A stretch of 64,000 nucleotides of DNA from Planctomicrobium piriforme (GTDB taxonomy: Bacteria; Planctomycetota; Planctomycetia; Planctomycetales; Planctomycetaceae): NCBI RefSeq assembly GCF_900113665.1, contig NZ_FOQD01000002.1:62001-126000 (forward strand). The letters run 5' to 3'. The translations under genes and the position numbers were made by a program. The notes under the pieces are model-generated. The model made no database searches. It worked only from the letters and a program-made list of their open reading frames with translations, and was not told the DNA's origin. Each line of letters begins with the position of its first letter. Positions within the stretch are counted from its first letter, which is position 1. Below, piece by piece: positions 44,734-53,950 of this stretch.

Positions 44734-45756
44734 ATGTCACAGGCATCCGTTCGTCTCGGGGTCGTCGGCCTTGGAGGCTGGGGACAGAACGTTCTTCGCA
44801 GCTTTTCCCGCACGCCGGGCTGCGAACTCGCCATGATTTGCGATGCCGACGCGAACCGTCTCGCACAGCACGGCAAACAGCACCCCGGAGCTGTCGCCAC
44901 ATCCAGCTACCAGCAATTGTTGCAGGATGAGTCAGTCCAAGCCGTGGCAATCGCGACTCCGGCCCCCATGCACTATGCCATGGCCCGCGACGCCCTGTTG
45001 GCCGGCAAACATGTCTATGTCGAAAAACCGATGACGCTCCGCGTCGACCACGCGGAAGAACTCGTCCGTCTCGCTGCCACCTACGACCGCAAGCTGATGG
45101 TCGGGCATCTGCTCATGTACCACCCGGCCGTGCAGTATCTTCGCCAGCAGATCACCGCTGGAAGCCTGGGCGACATCTATTACATCTACTGCCAGCGGCT
45201 CAACCTGGGGGTCGTCCGCTCCGACGAAAACGCCTTCTGGTCTCTGGCTCCGCACGATATCTCGATCATCCAGTACCTGTTCGGGGCCGAACCTGAGCAG
45301 ATCGTCGCTTCCGGCCAGAGCTATCTGCAGCCCGGCGTCGAAGATGTCGTGTTCGCGAACATGCGTTTCAACGACGGCCGCATCGCCAACATCCATGTCT
45401 CCTGGCTCGATCCGCTCAAGACTCGACAGATCGTCGTCGTCGGTTCGAAGAAGATGGTCGTCTTCGACGACATGCAGGTGGCCGAGAAAATTCGCGTGTA
45501 TGACAAGGGGGCTGCCCGTGAAATGGCGGTCGCCGACGCGATGGGTGCGGTGAAAGTTCGTCACGGCGATATCGTGATCCCGCATCTCCCCTCGCGCGAA
45601 CCGCTGCTCGAAGAAACATCGCACTTCATCGACTGCGTGCAGAACAACAAACAGCCCCTCAGCGATGGCCGCAATGGATTGCAGGTCGTGCGAGTGCTCG
45701 AAACCGTCGAGCAGAACCTCAAGGCACAGCGTCACCGCCTGCAACGGGCCGCCTGA
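44734..45756 (+). CDS. Gfo/Idh/MocA-family dehydrogenase (WbpB/WlbA-like)
   Basis: A 340-residue NAD(P)-dependent sugar dehydrogenase. Rossmann motif 'LGVVGLGGWGQNVLRSF', the cofactor-site 'VEKPMTLRVDHAEELV' with the EKP triad, and 'APHDISIIQYLFG'. In this operon the likely job is 3-oxidation of a UDP-N-acetylglucosaminuronate, as for WbpB/WlbA, giving the substrate for the neighbouring aminotransferase. ATG 44734 with AGGAAAC upstream. 36 bases before the next gene. Confidence 0.85.
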   Translation: MSQASVRLGVVGLGGWGQNVLRSFSRTPGCELAMICDADANRLAQHGKQHPGAVATSSYQQLLQDESVQAVAIATPAPMHYAMARDALLAGKHVYVEKPMTLRVDHAEELVRLAATYDRKLMVGHLLMYHPAVQYLRQQITAGSLGDIYYIYCQRLNLGVVRSDENAFWSLAPHDISIIQYLFGAEPEQIVASGQSYLQPGVEDVVFANMRFNDGRIANIHVSWLDPLKTRQIVVVGSKKMVVFDDMQVAEKIRVYDKGAAREMAVADAMGAVKVRHGDIVIPHLPSREPLLEETSHFIDCVQNNKQPLSDGRNGLQVVRVLETVEQNLKAQRHRLQRAA

Positions 45757-45792
45757 CGTTCAATTTCGTGTGAATCAAGGACGATTCCGCTC

Positions 45793-46401
45793 ATGACTAC
45801 TCCCGCTTACATTCATCCTTCGTCGTATGTCGACGACGGAGTCGAGCTCGGCGCCGGCACCAGGATCTGGCACTTCAGCCACATCCTTAAAGGGGTGAAG
45901 ATCGGCGACCGATGCAACATCGGCCAGAACGTCGTTATCGGTCCCGATGTCGAAATTGGTTCCGGAGTCAAAATCCAGAACAACGTCTCGGTGTATCGCG
46001 GCGTCACGCTGGAAGACGAAGTCTTCTGCGGGCCGTCGATGGTTTTCACGAACATTCTCACGCCCCGAGCCGGCTTTCCCCGCAACCGTCCTGAGGACGA
46101 TCTGCGAACGGTGGTGAAGAAGGGGGCCAGCCTGGGGGCCAACTGCACCATCGTCTGCGGCGTGACCATTGGCTCCTATGCCCTGATTGGCGCTGGCACC
46201 GTCGTCACCAAAGACGTGCCGGCTCATGGCCTTGTCTACGGCAACCCCGGACGCCATCGCGGCTGGGCCTGCCATTGCGGAATCGTGCTGGAAACACTGG
46301 GCAGCCCGGACCATTTCGGCTGCCCGGACTGTGGCCGCAGCTATCAGCTCCTCGCCGATCAGCAGCTCGTGCTGCTCGCCGAACGTGCCGCCTGCGCCTG
46401 A
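45793..46401 (+). CDS. left-handed beta-helix N-acetyltransferase with zinc ribbon (WbpD/WlbB-like)
   Basis: A 202-residue hexapeptide-repeat acyltransferase ('GTRIWHFSHILKGVKIGDRCNIGQ' split among turns; 'LGANCTIVCGVTIGSYALIGAGTVVTKDV', 'YGNPGRHRGW'). The first two-thirds match WbpD/WlbB enzymes that acetylate the 3-amino group of UDP-sugars. The C-terminus adds a zinc-ribbon-like module with 'CHCGIVLET' and 'CPDCGRSY'. Third-position in the pathway after dehydrogenase and aminotransferase. Followed 31 bases on by the aminotransferase. Confidence 0.87.
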   Translation: MTTPAYIHPSSYVDDGVELGAGTRIWHFSHILKGVKIGDRCNIGQNVVIGPDVEIGSGVKIQNNVSVYRGVTLEDEVFCGPSMVFTNILTPRAGFPRNRPEDDLRTVVKKGASLGANCTIVCGVTIGSYALIGAGTVVTKDVPAHGLVYGNPGRHRGWACHCGIVLETLGSPDHFGCPDCGRSYQLLADQQLVLLAERAACA

Positions 46402-46432
46402 CGAACACCTGTGACAGAAAGAGCAATTCACC

Positions 46433-47605
46433 ATGGTCCCGATGTGCGATGTGACGCTGCAGTACCAGGAACTCAAGGCGGAAATTGACGCCGCGATGCA
46501 GAGCGTCGCCGCTGCCGGAAATTACATTCTCGGCCCGCAGGTGAAAGCCCTCGAAGCTGAACTCGCCGCGATGTGCGAAACGCCGCATGCGGTCGGCGTC
46601 GCCAGCGGAACCGATGCCCTGCATCTGGTGCTGCGCGCGGCCGGCATCGGTCCCGGCGATGAAGTGGTCACCACCGCGTTCACGTTCGTGGCCACCACGG
46701 AAGCCATCGGCATGGTCGGTGCGACCCCGGTTTTCGCCGACATCGATCCGCGGACCTTCAATATCGATCCTGCTGCCATCGAAGCAGCGATCACGCCGCG
46801 CACCAAAGCCATTATCCCTGTTCACCTCTTCGGCCAGCCCTGCGACATGGATCGCATCATGGCCATCGCCAAACGGCACGGCCTGCTGGTGGTGGAAGAC
46901 TGCTGTCAGGCTCTCGGCGCCACCTGGAAGGGGCGTCCCGTCGGCTCCATCGGTGATGCGGGCTGCTTCAGCTTCTTCCCCAGCAAGAACCTCGGGGGCT
47001 TCGGCGACGGCGGTCTCGTTACCACCAACTCCAAAGAGCTCTTTACCAGCGTCGAAATGCTCCGCCGCCACGGCGGTCGCGTAAAATACCACCACGAAGT
47101 CCTCGGACTGAATAGCCGCCTGGATGAACTGCAGGCAGCCATTCTCCGCATCAAGCTGACTCGGCTGAACGACTGGAACGAAGCCCGTCGTCGCCATGCC
47201 GCCACCTACAACCGCATGCTGGCGAACTCCCCCAACATTCAGCGGCCTGTGGAACTGACCGAGTCTGGCAAGCACTGCTGGATGGGCCTCGCCATCTCCG
47301 GCGGCTCGCCCCTCATGGAGTCGGTCTACGGCCAGTACACGATTCTCGTCGACAACCGCGATGCGGTCTGCAACGAACTGTCCAAGGCCAAAATTGGTCA
47401 CGCAGTTTACTACCCGGTGCCGCTCCACCTGCAGGAAGTGCATCAGAACCTCGGCATGAAGACCGGTTCACTGCCTCATACCGAAGCAGCGGCCACGCGT
47501 TGCCTGAGCCTGCCGATGTTCCCGCAACTGGAAGTCTCGCAGCAGCGTGAATCCGTCGAAGCCCTGCAACGAGCCTGCGAACAAAGCCGCGTCCGCGCCG
47601 CTTAG
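46433..47605 (+). CDS. DegT/DnrJ/EryC1 aminotransferase (WbpE/WlbC-like)
   Basis: A 390-residue PLP-dependent sugar aminotransferase. 'VASGTDALHLVLRAAGIGPGDEV', 'HLFGQPCDMD', and the PLP-binding Lys in 'CFSFFPSKNLGGFGDGG'. The 'FFPSKNLGGFGDGG' form is typical of WbpE/WlbC-like 3-aminotransferases. Together with the two preceding genes it makes a dehydrogenase-aminotransferase-acetyltransferase set for a 3-acetamido sugar acid. Confidence 0.9.
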   Translation: MVPMCDVTLQYQELKAEIDAAMQSVAAAGNYILGPQVKALEAELAAMCETPHAVGVASGTDALHLVLRAAGIGPGDEVVTTAFTFVATTEAIGMVGATPVFADIDPRTFNIDPAAIEAAITPRTKAIIPVHLFGQPCDMDRIMAIAKRHGLLVVEDCCQALGATWKGRPVGSIGDAGCFSFFPSKNLGGFGDGGLVTTNSKELFTSVEMLRRHGGRVKYHHEVLGLNSRLDELQAAILRIKLTRLNDWNEARRRHAATYNRMLANSPNIQRPVELTESGKHCWMGLAISGGSPLMESVYGQYTILVDNRDAVCNELSKAKIGHAVYYPVPLHLQEVHQNLGMKTGSLPHTEAAATRCLSLPMFPQLEVSQQRESVEALQRACEQSRVRAA

Positions 47606-47675
47606 TGCTGAGTCATAATTTTGGTTTTCGAATTGTGTGCCACTGGCTCTGCCAGTGTCCCCCGAGGAACGGAAC

Positions 47676-48878
47676 ATGAACAACCCCATTCCCATTGCGA
47701 AGGTCGACATCGGTCCCGCCGAGCGCGAGGCTGTCCTCGCTGTGCTGGAATCGGGCTGGCTCGTTCAGGGACCGCAAGTCGCCGCCTTCGAACGCCGCGT
47801 CGCCGAACTCTGCAAAGCTCCGCATGCGATCGCGGTCACTTCAGGCACTTCCGCGTTGTATCTCGCGCTGAAGGCCCTCGGAGTCGGACCAGGTGATGAA
47901 GTGATCGTGCCTGCATTCACCTGGGTCGCGACAGCGAACTCTGTCGAACTCTGCGGGGCGACCGCCGTCTTCTGCGATATCGACCTGGCAACGTTCAACG
48001 TCACTGCTGAAGCGGTCGCCCAGTGCATTACCGAACGCACGGTCGGCATTGTGCCGGTCCACCAGTTCGGACTCATGGCCGACATGCCCGCCCTGAAACA
48101 ACTGGCCGACGCCCGCGGGCTGTGGCTGATGGAAGACGCTGCGTGCGCATTGGGCGGTCAGCGCGACGGCGTGCTGCCCGGGCAACTCAGTCGTGCGGCG
48201 TGCTTCAGCTTCCATCCTAGAAAATCGATCACCACCGGCGAAGGAGGAATGATCGTCACGAATGACGACGCTCTCGCCGCCCACTGCCGATCTCTGCGAA
48301 ATCACGGAGCCAGCGTCACCTCTGCCCAACGTCATGGCGCGAAGAACTCCTTTCTCGTGACCGAGTTCGATCAGGTGGCCCTGAACTTCCGCCTCACCGA
48401 CCTGCAGGCGGCGCTCGGCGTCGCACAGCTCAGCCGGTTCGATCACTTCCTCGCGGAACGGCATCGCTGCGCTGCCTTTTACGACTCGGCCCTCGGCGAC
48501 CACAACTGGCTTCACACGCCGGTGGTTCCCAACCGCTGCGAGCACCCGTATCAGAGCTACGTCTGCCTGTTCGCTCCCGAAGAGCTCACGCTGCGAAATC
48601 TCCCCCGGCTGGAAGAGCAGCGCAATGCCCTGCTGGCCGACCTGGAATCGCAGGGGATCGCCACTCGCCAGGGGACGCATGCCCCTGTCCGGCTGCCGGT
48701 CTACCAGACGCCGAGAAACATCCGTCCGGAAGAATTCCCCAATGCCTGGATGGCGCACGGGCTGAGCATCGCCCTGCCGCTTTATTCCGGACTATCCGCA
48801 TCCGACATGCAACGGGTCGCCGACGCATTGAGCGCGGCTTTTCACAAAACCGCACAACCACTCAGGAGAGCCAGTTGA
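47676..48878 (+). CDS. second DegT/DnrJ/EryC1 aminotransferase (perosamine-synthase-like)
   Basis: A 400-residue PLP-dependent sugar aminotransferase. 'VTSGTSALYLALKALGVGPGDEV', 'DAACALGG', and PLP Lys in 'FSFHPRKSITTGEGGM', the form seen in perosamine/4-amino-sugar synthases. Hence it probably acts at C4 of another nucleotide sugar. ATG 47676 has GAGGAACGG upstream; the longer frame from 47637 is not needed. Its stop overlaps the TTG start of the epimerase by 4 bases. Confidence 0.9.
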   Translation: MNNPIPIAKVDIGPAEREAVLAVLESGWLVQGPQVAAFERRVAELCKAPHAIAVTSGTSALYLALKALGVGPGDEVIVPAFTWVATANSVELCGATAVFCDIDLATFNVTAEAVAQCITERTVGIVPVHQFGLMADMPALKQLADARGLWLMEDAACALGGQRDGVLPGQLSRAACFSFHPRKSITTGEGGMIVTNDDALAAHCRSLRNHGASVTSAQRHGAKNSFLVTEFDQVALNFRLTDLQAALGVAQLSRFDHFLAERHRCAAFYDSALGDHNWLHTPVVPNRCEHPYQSYVCLFAPEELTLRNLPRLEEQRNALLADLESQGIATRQGTHAPVRLPVYQTPRNIRPEEFPNAWMAHGLSIALPLYSGLSASDMQRVADALSAAFHKTAQPLRRAS

Positions 48879-49864
48879 AAACCTACTTCGTCACCGGCGG
48901 CGCAGGCTTCATTGCCAACACCATTCTTCGTCGGCTCGTCAACGAGAACAAGATCGTCGTCTACGATAACTTCTCGCGCGACACCCTGACTCGCAGCGAC
49001 CTCAACGGCCACCCGAACATCAAGGTGATTCGGGGAGACGTGCTGGACGCCCCGCACCTGACCGAATCGATGGCCGGAGCTGACGCCGTCATTCACACCG
49101 CCGGCATTGCGGGCATCGACACCGTGCTCAAAGACCCGGTGCGGACGATGCATGTGAACATGATCGGTACCGCGAACATGCTGCAGGCCGCACAGAAGAA
49201 CAAGATCTCGCACCGCGTCGTCGACTTCTCGACTTCGGAAGTCTTCGGCCCGATGGCCTACAACTCGGCCGAGAACGATCAGACCGTCGCCGGCTCGGCA
49301 GGCGAAGCCCGCTGGACTTACGCTGTCAGCAAACTCGCCGGCGAGCATCTCGCCAAGAGCTACTTCCATCAGCACAAGCTGCCCGTCGTCGTCGTCCGCC
49401 CGTTCAATGTGTACGGTCCCGGCCAGACCGGTGAAGGGGCCATGCAGATCTTCATCAAGAAGGCCCTGCGGCACGAAGAGATCCAGATTCACGGCGACGG
49501 CAGCCAGATCCGCGCCTGGTGCTACGTCAACGACTTCGTCGACGCCATCATGTGCTGCCTGACCAACCCTCTGGCGGTCGGCGAGACCTTCAACATCGGC
49601 AACGCCCGTGCGGTGATTACCATTCTCGGTCTCGCACAGACCGTCTGCCGCGTGCTCGGCTCGCGATCGGAGATCAAGTTCGTCGATCCGCTCTCGGCCG
49701 ACGTGGCGATTCGAATCCCTAGCGTCCGCAAATCGCAGGAACTCCTCAACTTCAAAGCGCAGGTCGATCTCGTCGAAGGGATCCTCAAGACCGCCGAATG
49801 GGTGCAGGCCGATGAAAACGCACGGAACGGGGCAGCCCCCGTGGGAGTTCGCAAAGCGGGGTGA
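48875..49864 (+). CDS. NAD-dependent epimerase/dehydratase
   Basis: A 329-residue extended short-chain dehydrogenase. 'VTGGAGFIANTILRRL' (GxxGxxG), 'DFSTSEVFGP', the catalytic 'YAVSKLAGEH' (YxxxK) and 'RPFNVYGPGQTGEGAMQIF'. A UDP-sugar 4-epimerase or 4,6-dehydratase in the surface-sugar operon. Start is TTG at 48875 with AGGAGAG upstream, overlapping the preceding stop codon. Its end overlaps the next gene by 53 bases. Confidence 0.9.
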   Translation: MKTYFVTGGAGFIANTILRRLVNENKIVVYDNFSRDTLTRSDLNGHPNIKVIRGDVLDAPHLTESMAGADAVIHTAGIAGIDTVLKDPVRTMHVNMIGTANMLQAAQKNKISHRVVDFSTSEVFGPMAYNSAENDQTVAGSAGEARWTYAVSKLAGEHLAKSYFHQHKLPVVVVRPFNVYGPGQTGEGAMQIFIKKALRHEEIQIHGDGSQIRAWCYVNDFVDAIMCCLTNPLAVGETFNIGNARAVITILGLAQTVCRVLGSRSEIKFVDPLSADVAIRIPSVRKSQELLNFKAQVDLVEGILKTAEWVQADENARNGAAPVGVRKAG

Positions 49865-50336
49865 CGGAGTCGTGCTGGAAGAGGGCGTGCTCGTCTTCCA
49901 TCCCGAAAACATCACTCTCGGCAGCGACGTCTACGTTGGCCACCAGACGATCCTCAAGGCCTATTACCGCAATGAAATGCGGATCGGCTCGGGCGTCTGG
50001 ATTGGCCAGCAGTGCTTCTTTCACTCCGCCGGCGGCATCGAGATTGAAGACAATGTCGGCATCGGCCCCGGCGTCCGCATTCTCACCAGCCAGCATCAAC
50101 TGACGGACTCCCGCGCCCCCATCATGCACCAGCCGCTGTCGTTCGCGCCGGTGCGGATCGGCGCCGGCAGCGACATTGGCGTGAGCGCCGTGATCCTACC
50201 TGGAGTGACCTTAGGGAACGGCGTTCAGGTGGCTGCGGGAGCTGTGGTCAAGGACAGCTTCCCCGACTACGCCGTCATCGGCGGCGTCCCGGCCAAACTC
50301 ATCCGCATCCGCGAAGTGACTGCATCCGAGATGTGA
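49812..50336 (+). CDS. hexapeptide-repeat acetyltransferase
   Basis: A 174-residue left-handed beta-helix acyltransferase of the maltose/galactoside acetyltransferase-like group ('GSDVYVGHQTILKAYY', 'IEDNVGIGPGVRILTSQHQL' carrying the catalytic-type His, 'VILPGVTLGNGVQVAAGAVVKD', 'IGGVPAKLIR'). Probably O- or N-acetylates the product of the operon. It is the last gene of the tight run and overlaps the epimerase gene by 53 bases, so translational coupling is likely. Confidence 0.88.
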   Translation: MKTHGTGQPPWEFAKRGDGVVLEEGVLVFHPENITLGSDVYVGHQTILKAYYRNEMRIGSGVWIGQQCFFHSAGGIEIEDNVGIGPGVRILTSQHQLTDSRAPIMHQPLSFAPVRIGAGSDIGVSAVILPGVTLGNGVQVAAGAVVKDSFPDYAVIGGVPAKLIRIREVTASEM

Positions 50337-50340
50337 TGCC

Positions 50341-50384
50341 CCCTCGCCCCGGTACTCCGGGGAGAGGGCCGGGGTGAGGGGAAT
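50341..50384. repeat. palindromic repeat, R3-related, after the sugar operon
   Basis: CCCTCGCCCCGGTACTCCGGGG followed by GGGCCGGGGTGAGGGG. Nearly identical to 20907-20944; could terminate the operon. Confidence 0.75.
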
Positions 50385-50478
50385 TGTGACGTTCACCCAT
50401 CTTTAAGCAGCGTTCCCTCGGCGATGCTGCCGACGTCCTCGATACTGGAATCGGCAGCGAGGTGAATCTTTCCCCTCC

Positions 50479-51525
50479 TCACTCACTCGTTTCAGCGGTG
50501 AGAGGGATCGGCTCAGGGATGCCTGATTCTCGCAGGGCTCCGGTATTGAGAAACCGTAGCGTCGCGTCGATGACCTCCTTGTTCCACATCATCGTGGAGT
50601 GCAGGGCGTTGATCGTCATGAAGTCTGCCGCGCCGGGAAGTCGGGTCGATTCGACGGAGACCGTCCCGTCGTCGTCGCCGGGAATGAGCATGTTCCAGCC
50701 GTCTGGGGTGCCACGTGCCCCGGCGATCACCGCGAACGGAAAATCGGGCGTCGGTAAGGCCGCCACAAATCCATTCGCGTCCTCCACCAGTTGTTGACCG
50801 GCCGGGCCAAAGGTCCATTTGAAGACCCAGTTGTTCTGCATCAGGTTAGCCATTCTGGCGCCGCGATTGGGAACGCCGAGCATCACCAGGCGATGCAGTC
50901 GGGGATCGCGGTCGGGACCGGTCTGCTGCAGATAGGTCCGCACCAGCAGTCCCCCCATGCTGTGGACTACCAGGTCGATGCGGTCGATCCCCTCCAGCGA
51001 GGCGAGCGTCCGTTTCAGATACAACGCCGACTCGACAATCGAACATCGAGTACTCGGATAGTCGAATCCCACCACCGTCAGCCCCTGGAGTCGAGCTGCC
51101 TCCGCGAAGGTGTTGAAAGAGAGTGACGTCCGCGTGATGCCGTGAATAAAGATCACCGCGCGGCCGGACATCGGGGCCAGATGCTTTTCGGTTTTTAGAC
51201 GAGCGAGCTCCTGGTCGCACACTTCGCGAGTTCCACAGGCGCACAATCGCCCTGCCGGGTCGAGCAACCGACAATCTTTCGACAGCACATGCTCCTGCAG
51301 GCAGTACCCCTGAAAGAAACAAACGTCTCCCCAAGGCTGTTTGAAGTTCCGTCCGCTCATGGCGGAAACCGTGGTGTTCAGTTTTTGCAGACTGGAAAAC
51401 ATTTCCTCGGTTTCCATGAGTTCCATGAGGCCGGGGGCATCAGCTTCTTCGACCTGAGCCAGGGCGGGCGCAGTCAGTCCAATGCACAACAGCAGCCAGG
51501 CGGCAGACGCAGTCCAGAATCGCAT
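50479..51525 (-). CDS. secreted lipase/esterase-like alpha/beta hydrolase
   Basis: A 348-residue exported hydrolase. Signal peptide 'AAWLLLCIGLTAPALAQ', a Cys-rich N-terminal segment ('DVCFFQGYCLQEHVLSKDC', 'LCACGTREVCDQ'), then the alpha/beta core: 'VIFIHGITRTSLSF', nucleophile 'VVHSMGGLLVRTYL', acid 'GDDDGTVS' and His in 'INALHSTMM'. Likely acts on lipids or esters outside the cytoplasm. ATG 51525 has GGAG upstream. It follows clpX beyond a terminator. Confidence 0.85.
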   Translation of the reverse strand: MRFWTASAAWLLLCIGLTAPALAQVEEADAPGLMELMETEEMFSSLQKLNTTVSAMSGRNFKQPWGDVCFFQGYCLQEHVLSKDCRLLDPAGRLCACGTREVCDQELARLKTEKHLAPMSGRAVIFIHGITRTSLSFNTFAEAARLQGLTVVGFDYPSTRCSIVESALYLKRTLASLEGIDRIDLVVHSMGGLLVRTYLQQTGPDRDPRLHRLVMLGVPNRGARMANLMQNNWVFKWTFGPAGQQLVEDANGFVAALPTPDFPFAVIAGARGTPDGWNMLIPGDDDGTVSVESTRLPGAADFMTINALHSTMMWNKEVIDATLRFLNTGALRESGIPEPIPLTAETSE

Positions 51526-51666
51526 GGGTTCTCCGCCCGGCCGATCTTCCGTCTCCGCGAGCAGGAGACGGGTCTTCCAACGACGCACAGCATGTACAGG
51601 AAGTTTAACGTCCTCCGCTCAACGCTGTCACCTGACATCCGCCTGGACAGGGGGCGTGGGCAAATA

Positions 51667-51704
51667 ACAAAAAAACGGCGGCCAGTCTGGGACGGGCCGC
51701 CGTT
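51667..51704 (-). terminator. rho-independent terminator of clpX
   Basis: Arms AACGGCGGCC (51674-51683) and GGCCGCCGTT (51695-51704), followed on the minus strand by TTTTTTTG. Thirty bases behind the clpX stop. Confidence 0.9.
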
Positions 51705-51733
51705 CGGGAGAGAGTTCAATTTTGCTCGGCAAA

Positions 51734-53005
51734 TCAGGCGGCGGCGGAGCCGTCGGCACTGAAGAGCTTCTTTTCACCGCGCACCACTTCCGGAGTAATG
51801 ACGTAGTGCATGCCTTTGCCGCGCTCGGGCAGTTCGTACATGATCTCGAACATCACGCTCTCGACCACGCTTCGCAGGCCGCGAGCCCCGGTTTCTTTCG
51901 CACGGGCGATCTTCGCGATCTCACGCAGAGCCTGCGGCTGGAATTCCAGGCCGGCCCCTTCCATTTCGAACAGCTTGTTGTACTGACGCAACAGCGAGTT
52001 CTTCGGCTCGGTGAGGACGCAGACGAGTTCGTCTTCGTTGAGGGTCTGCAGCGTGCTGAGCACCGGCAACCGTCCCAGCAGTTCCGGAATCAGGCCGAAT
52101 TCCAGAATGTCTTCGACGGTCACATGCCGCAGCAGTTCGCGGCGCTGGGCTTCGTCGTCGCGTGAATCCTGGGCGAACCCGATCATCTTGCGGCCGAGCC
52201 GCTTGGCGACGATGTTTTCCAGACCCACAAAGGTTCCGCCGCACACGAACAGGATGTTCGAGGTGTCGACCTGAATGTACTGCTGTTCCGGGTGTTTGCG
52301 GCCCCCTTGCGGCGGCACGTTGGAAACGGTCCCTTCCAGCATCTTCAGCAGCGACTGCTGGACGCCTTCGCCAGACACGTCGCGGGTGATCGAGACGTTC
52401 TGGCTCGTCTTGCCGATCTTGTCGATTTCGTCGATGAAGATGATCCCGCGCTGAGCCGATTCGATTTCGAAGTCGGCGGCATGCAGCAGTTTCAGCAGCA
52501 GGTTCTCGACGTCTTCACCGACATAGCCGGCTTCCGTGAGGGTGGTCGCATCGCCGATGGCGAACGGCACCTGCAGGAACTTGGCGATGGTTTTGGCGAG
52601 CAGGGTCTTGCCTGAACCGGTCGGCCCGATGAAGAGAATGTTCGACTTCTCGATATCGACGTCGTTCTCGACGTCTTCAGACAGCATCAACCGCTTGTAG
52701 TGGTTGTGGACGGCCACGGCCATGGTCTTCTTGGCGTGTGTCTGTCCGATGATGTACTGATCGAGATGTGCGACGATTTCCCGCGGGGTGGGAACTTTCT
52801 GGAAGAGCTTTTTGCTCTCGCCGCGGCGACGGCGGTCCTGATCGAGAATCGACTGGCACAAGTCGATGCACTCGCCGCAGATGTACACGTCGCCAGGCCC
52901 TTCGACCAGAGGACCGACGTCTCGGTAGCTCTTGCCGCAGAAGGAACAGTTGGCGTTTTTCTTTCCCGTGCCTTTGCGACCGGCACTGAATTCCTTGGAG
53001 GTCAT
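51734..53005 (-). CDS. clpX: ClpX, ATP-dependent unfoldase of the ClpXP protease
   Basis: A 423-residue ClpX. N-terminal zinc-binding domain 'CSFCGKSYRDVGPLVEGP' with 'CGECIDLC', AAA+ domain with Walker A 'GPTGSGKTLLAKT', Walker B 'GIIFIDEIDKI', pore-loop region 'AGYVGEDVENLL' and sensor/arginine region 'LIPELLGRLPV'. Unfolds tagged proteins for ClpP. clpP is not adjacent, unlike in many bacteria. A terminator hairpin follows the gene. Confidence 0.98.
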   Translation of the reverse strand: MTSKEFSAGRKGTGKKNANCSFCGKSYRDVGPLVEGPGDVYICGECIDLCQSILDQDRRRRGESKKLFQKVPTPREIVAHLDQYIIGQTHAKKTMAVAVHNHYKRLMLSEDVENDVDIEKSNILFIGPTGSGKTLLAKTIAKFLQVPFAIGDATTLTEAGYVGEDVENLLLKLLHAADFEIESAQRGIIFIDEIDKIGKTSQNVSITRDVSGEGVQQSLLKMLEGTVSNVPPQGGRKHPEQQYIQVDTSNILFVCGGTFVGLENIVAKRLGRKMIGFAQDSRDDEAQRRELLRHVTVEDILEFGLIPELLGRLPVLSTLQTLNEDELVCVLTEPKNSLLRQYNKLFEMEGAGLEFQPQALREIAKIARAKETGARGLRSVVESVMFEIMYELPERGKGMHYVITPEVVRGEKKLFSADGSAAA

Positions 53006-53339
53006 GTAGAACCCTTTAAGGCTGGCGTTCGAGTTTTTCTCGAACGTATGGCTGCCCCGCGGCCCCCTCCATGAATGGCTGCGGAAAGATCGATACGGTG
53101 ATCGTCGTCATGAACGCTTACGAAGTGTCGGCAATTCAGTGCGTGCGGCCCGGACGCCGTCCCTTCATCTGGACGCCGCCCCGTTGCAGGTCGCGTTCCC
53201 GTTCCGGTCCGAACGAGTGCGTGACTGGCCCTCCCTGCACTCGCCTCGCGTGATGAATGTGCGTCACGCTGACAAGTCCCGACAGGCAACGCCTGCTGGT
53301 GCGATCCTTCGCTGCGATCGGAACCGCGATGACCGTTTA
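53006..53339. other. intergenic region upstream of clpX, nothing recognised
   Basis: 330 bp between clpX and the SHOCT-like gene, both on the minus strand. No clpP remnant, repeat or RNA gene was seen. Confidence 0.4.
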
Positions 53340-53594
53340 TTACCGTTCTTCGCGATTCTTGATTTGACTCTTGATGGATCGGAATTCTTCGTCCGTCAAC
53401 TCACCTCGCAACTTCGATTCGTGCAATTGGCGAACGATTTCTTCCTGGTCGTCGGCAGGATCATCACCATCCCGATACCAGGCACGGATCCGATGCACCA
53501 CCACTGCCATGGCGATCAATGCAACTCCGAGACCAATCCAGAGGATTGATGACACATTCATCAGTTCCCGTATCTGATCCGCTCGATTGGGCAT
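53340..53594 (-). CDS. small membrane protein with SHOCT-like tail
   Basis: An 84-residue protein with one membrane helix ('ILWIGLGVALIAMAVVV') and a C-terminal acidic segment ending 'QLHESKLRGELTDEEFRSIKSQI', which resembles the short SHOCT helical motif ('L..L...G.IteeEF...K'). Start ATG 53594 is used; ATG 53561 with GGGA upstream is possible and would place the helix closer to the N-terminus. Confidence 0.65.
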   Translation of the reverse strand: MPNRADQIRELMNVSSILWIGLGVALIAMAVVVHRIRAWYRDGDDPADDQEEIVRQLHESKLRGELTDEEFRSIKSQIKNREER

Positions 53595-53950
53595 GGAACA
53601 CCTGCAGTTTCTGCCGAACCCTTTCCGGCCAATCGCATTATCCGCCGCAGTTCGCGGGAGAACAAGATCAGCAGGGCCCGATTCCCCAGGTCGCGTTCGC
53701 CCCGGCCGCACGCAGACTCGCGCACCCATGCAGAACTTTCAATGGCAGATTGGAGAATTCACAAACGGATCGGCGCTCGAGCGGCAACGTTTCTGTGCAC
53801 GGAAGAGGGCTCCACGTTGGAATCACTCACTCACTGCACGCCAATGACCGATGCCATCAATCCGCTCGTTGTCCACTTCAGCACGCGCGAAGCGCCGTCA
53901 CTGGCGGATGACGACCGGAGATCCCGGTCTGCACTTGTAAGGAGATCGCG
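53595..53950. other. divergent intergenic region, nothing recognised
   Basis: 355 bp between the SHOCT-like and CBS genes; no repeat, hairpin or RNA gene identified. Confidence 0.4.

Noticed and set aside
48842..49915. A 357-codon minus-strand frame opposite the epimerase
   Set aside because: Antisense shadow of a clear epimerase with a ribosome binding site and operon overlap.
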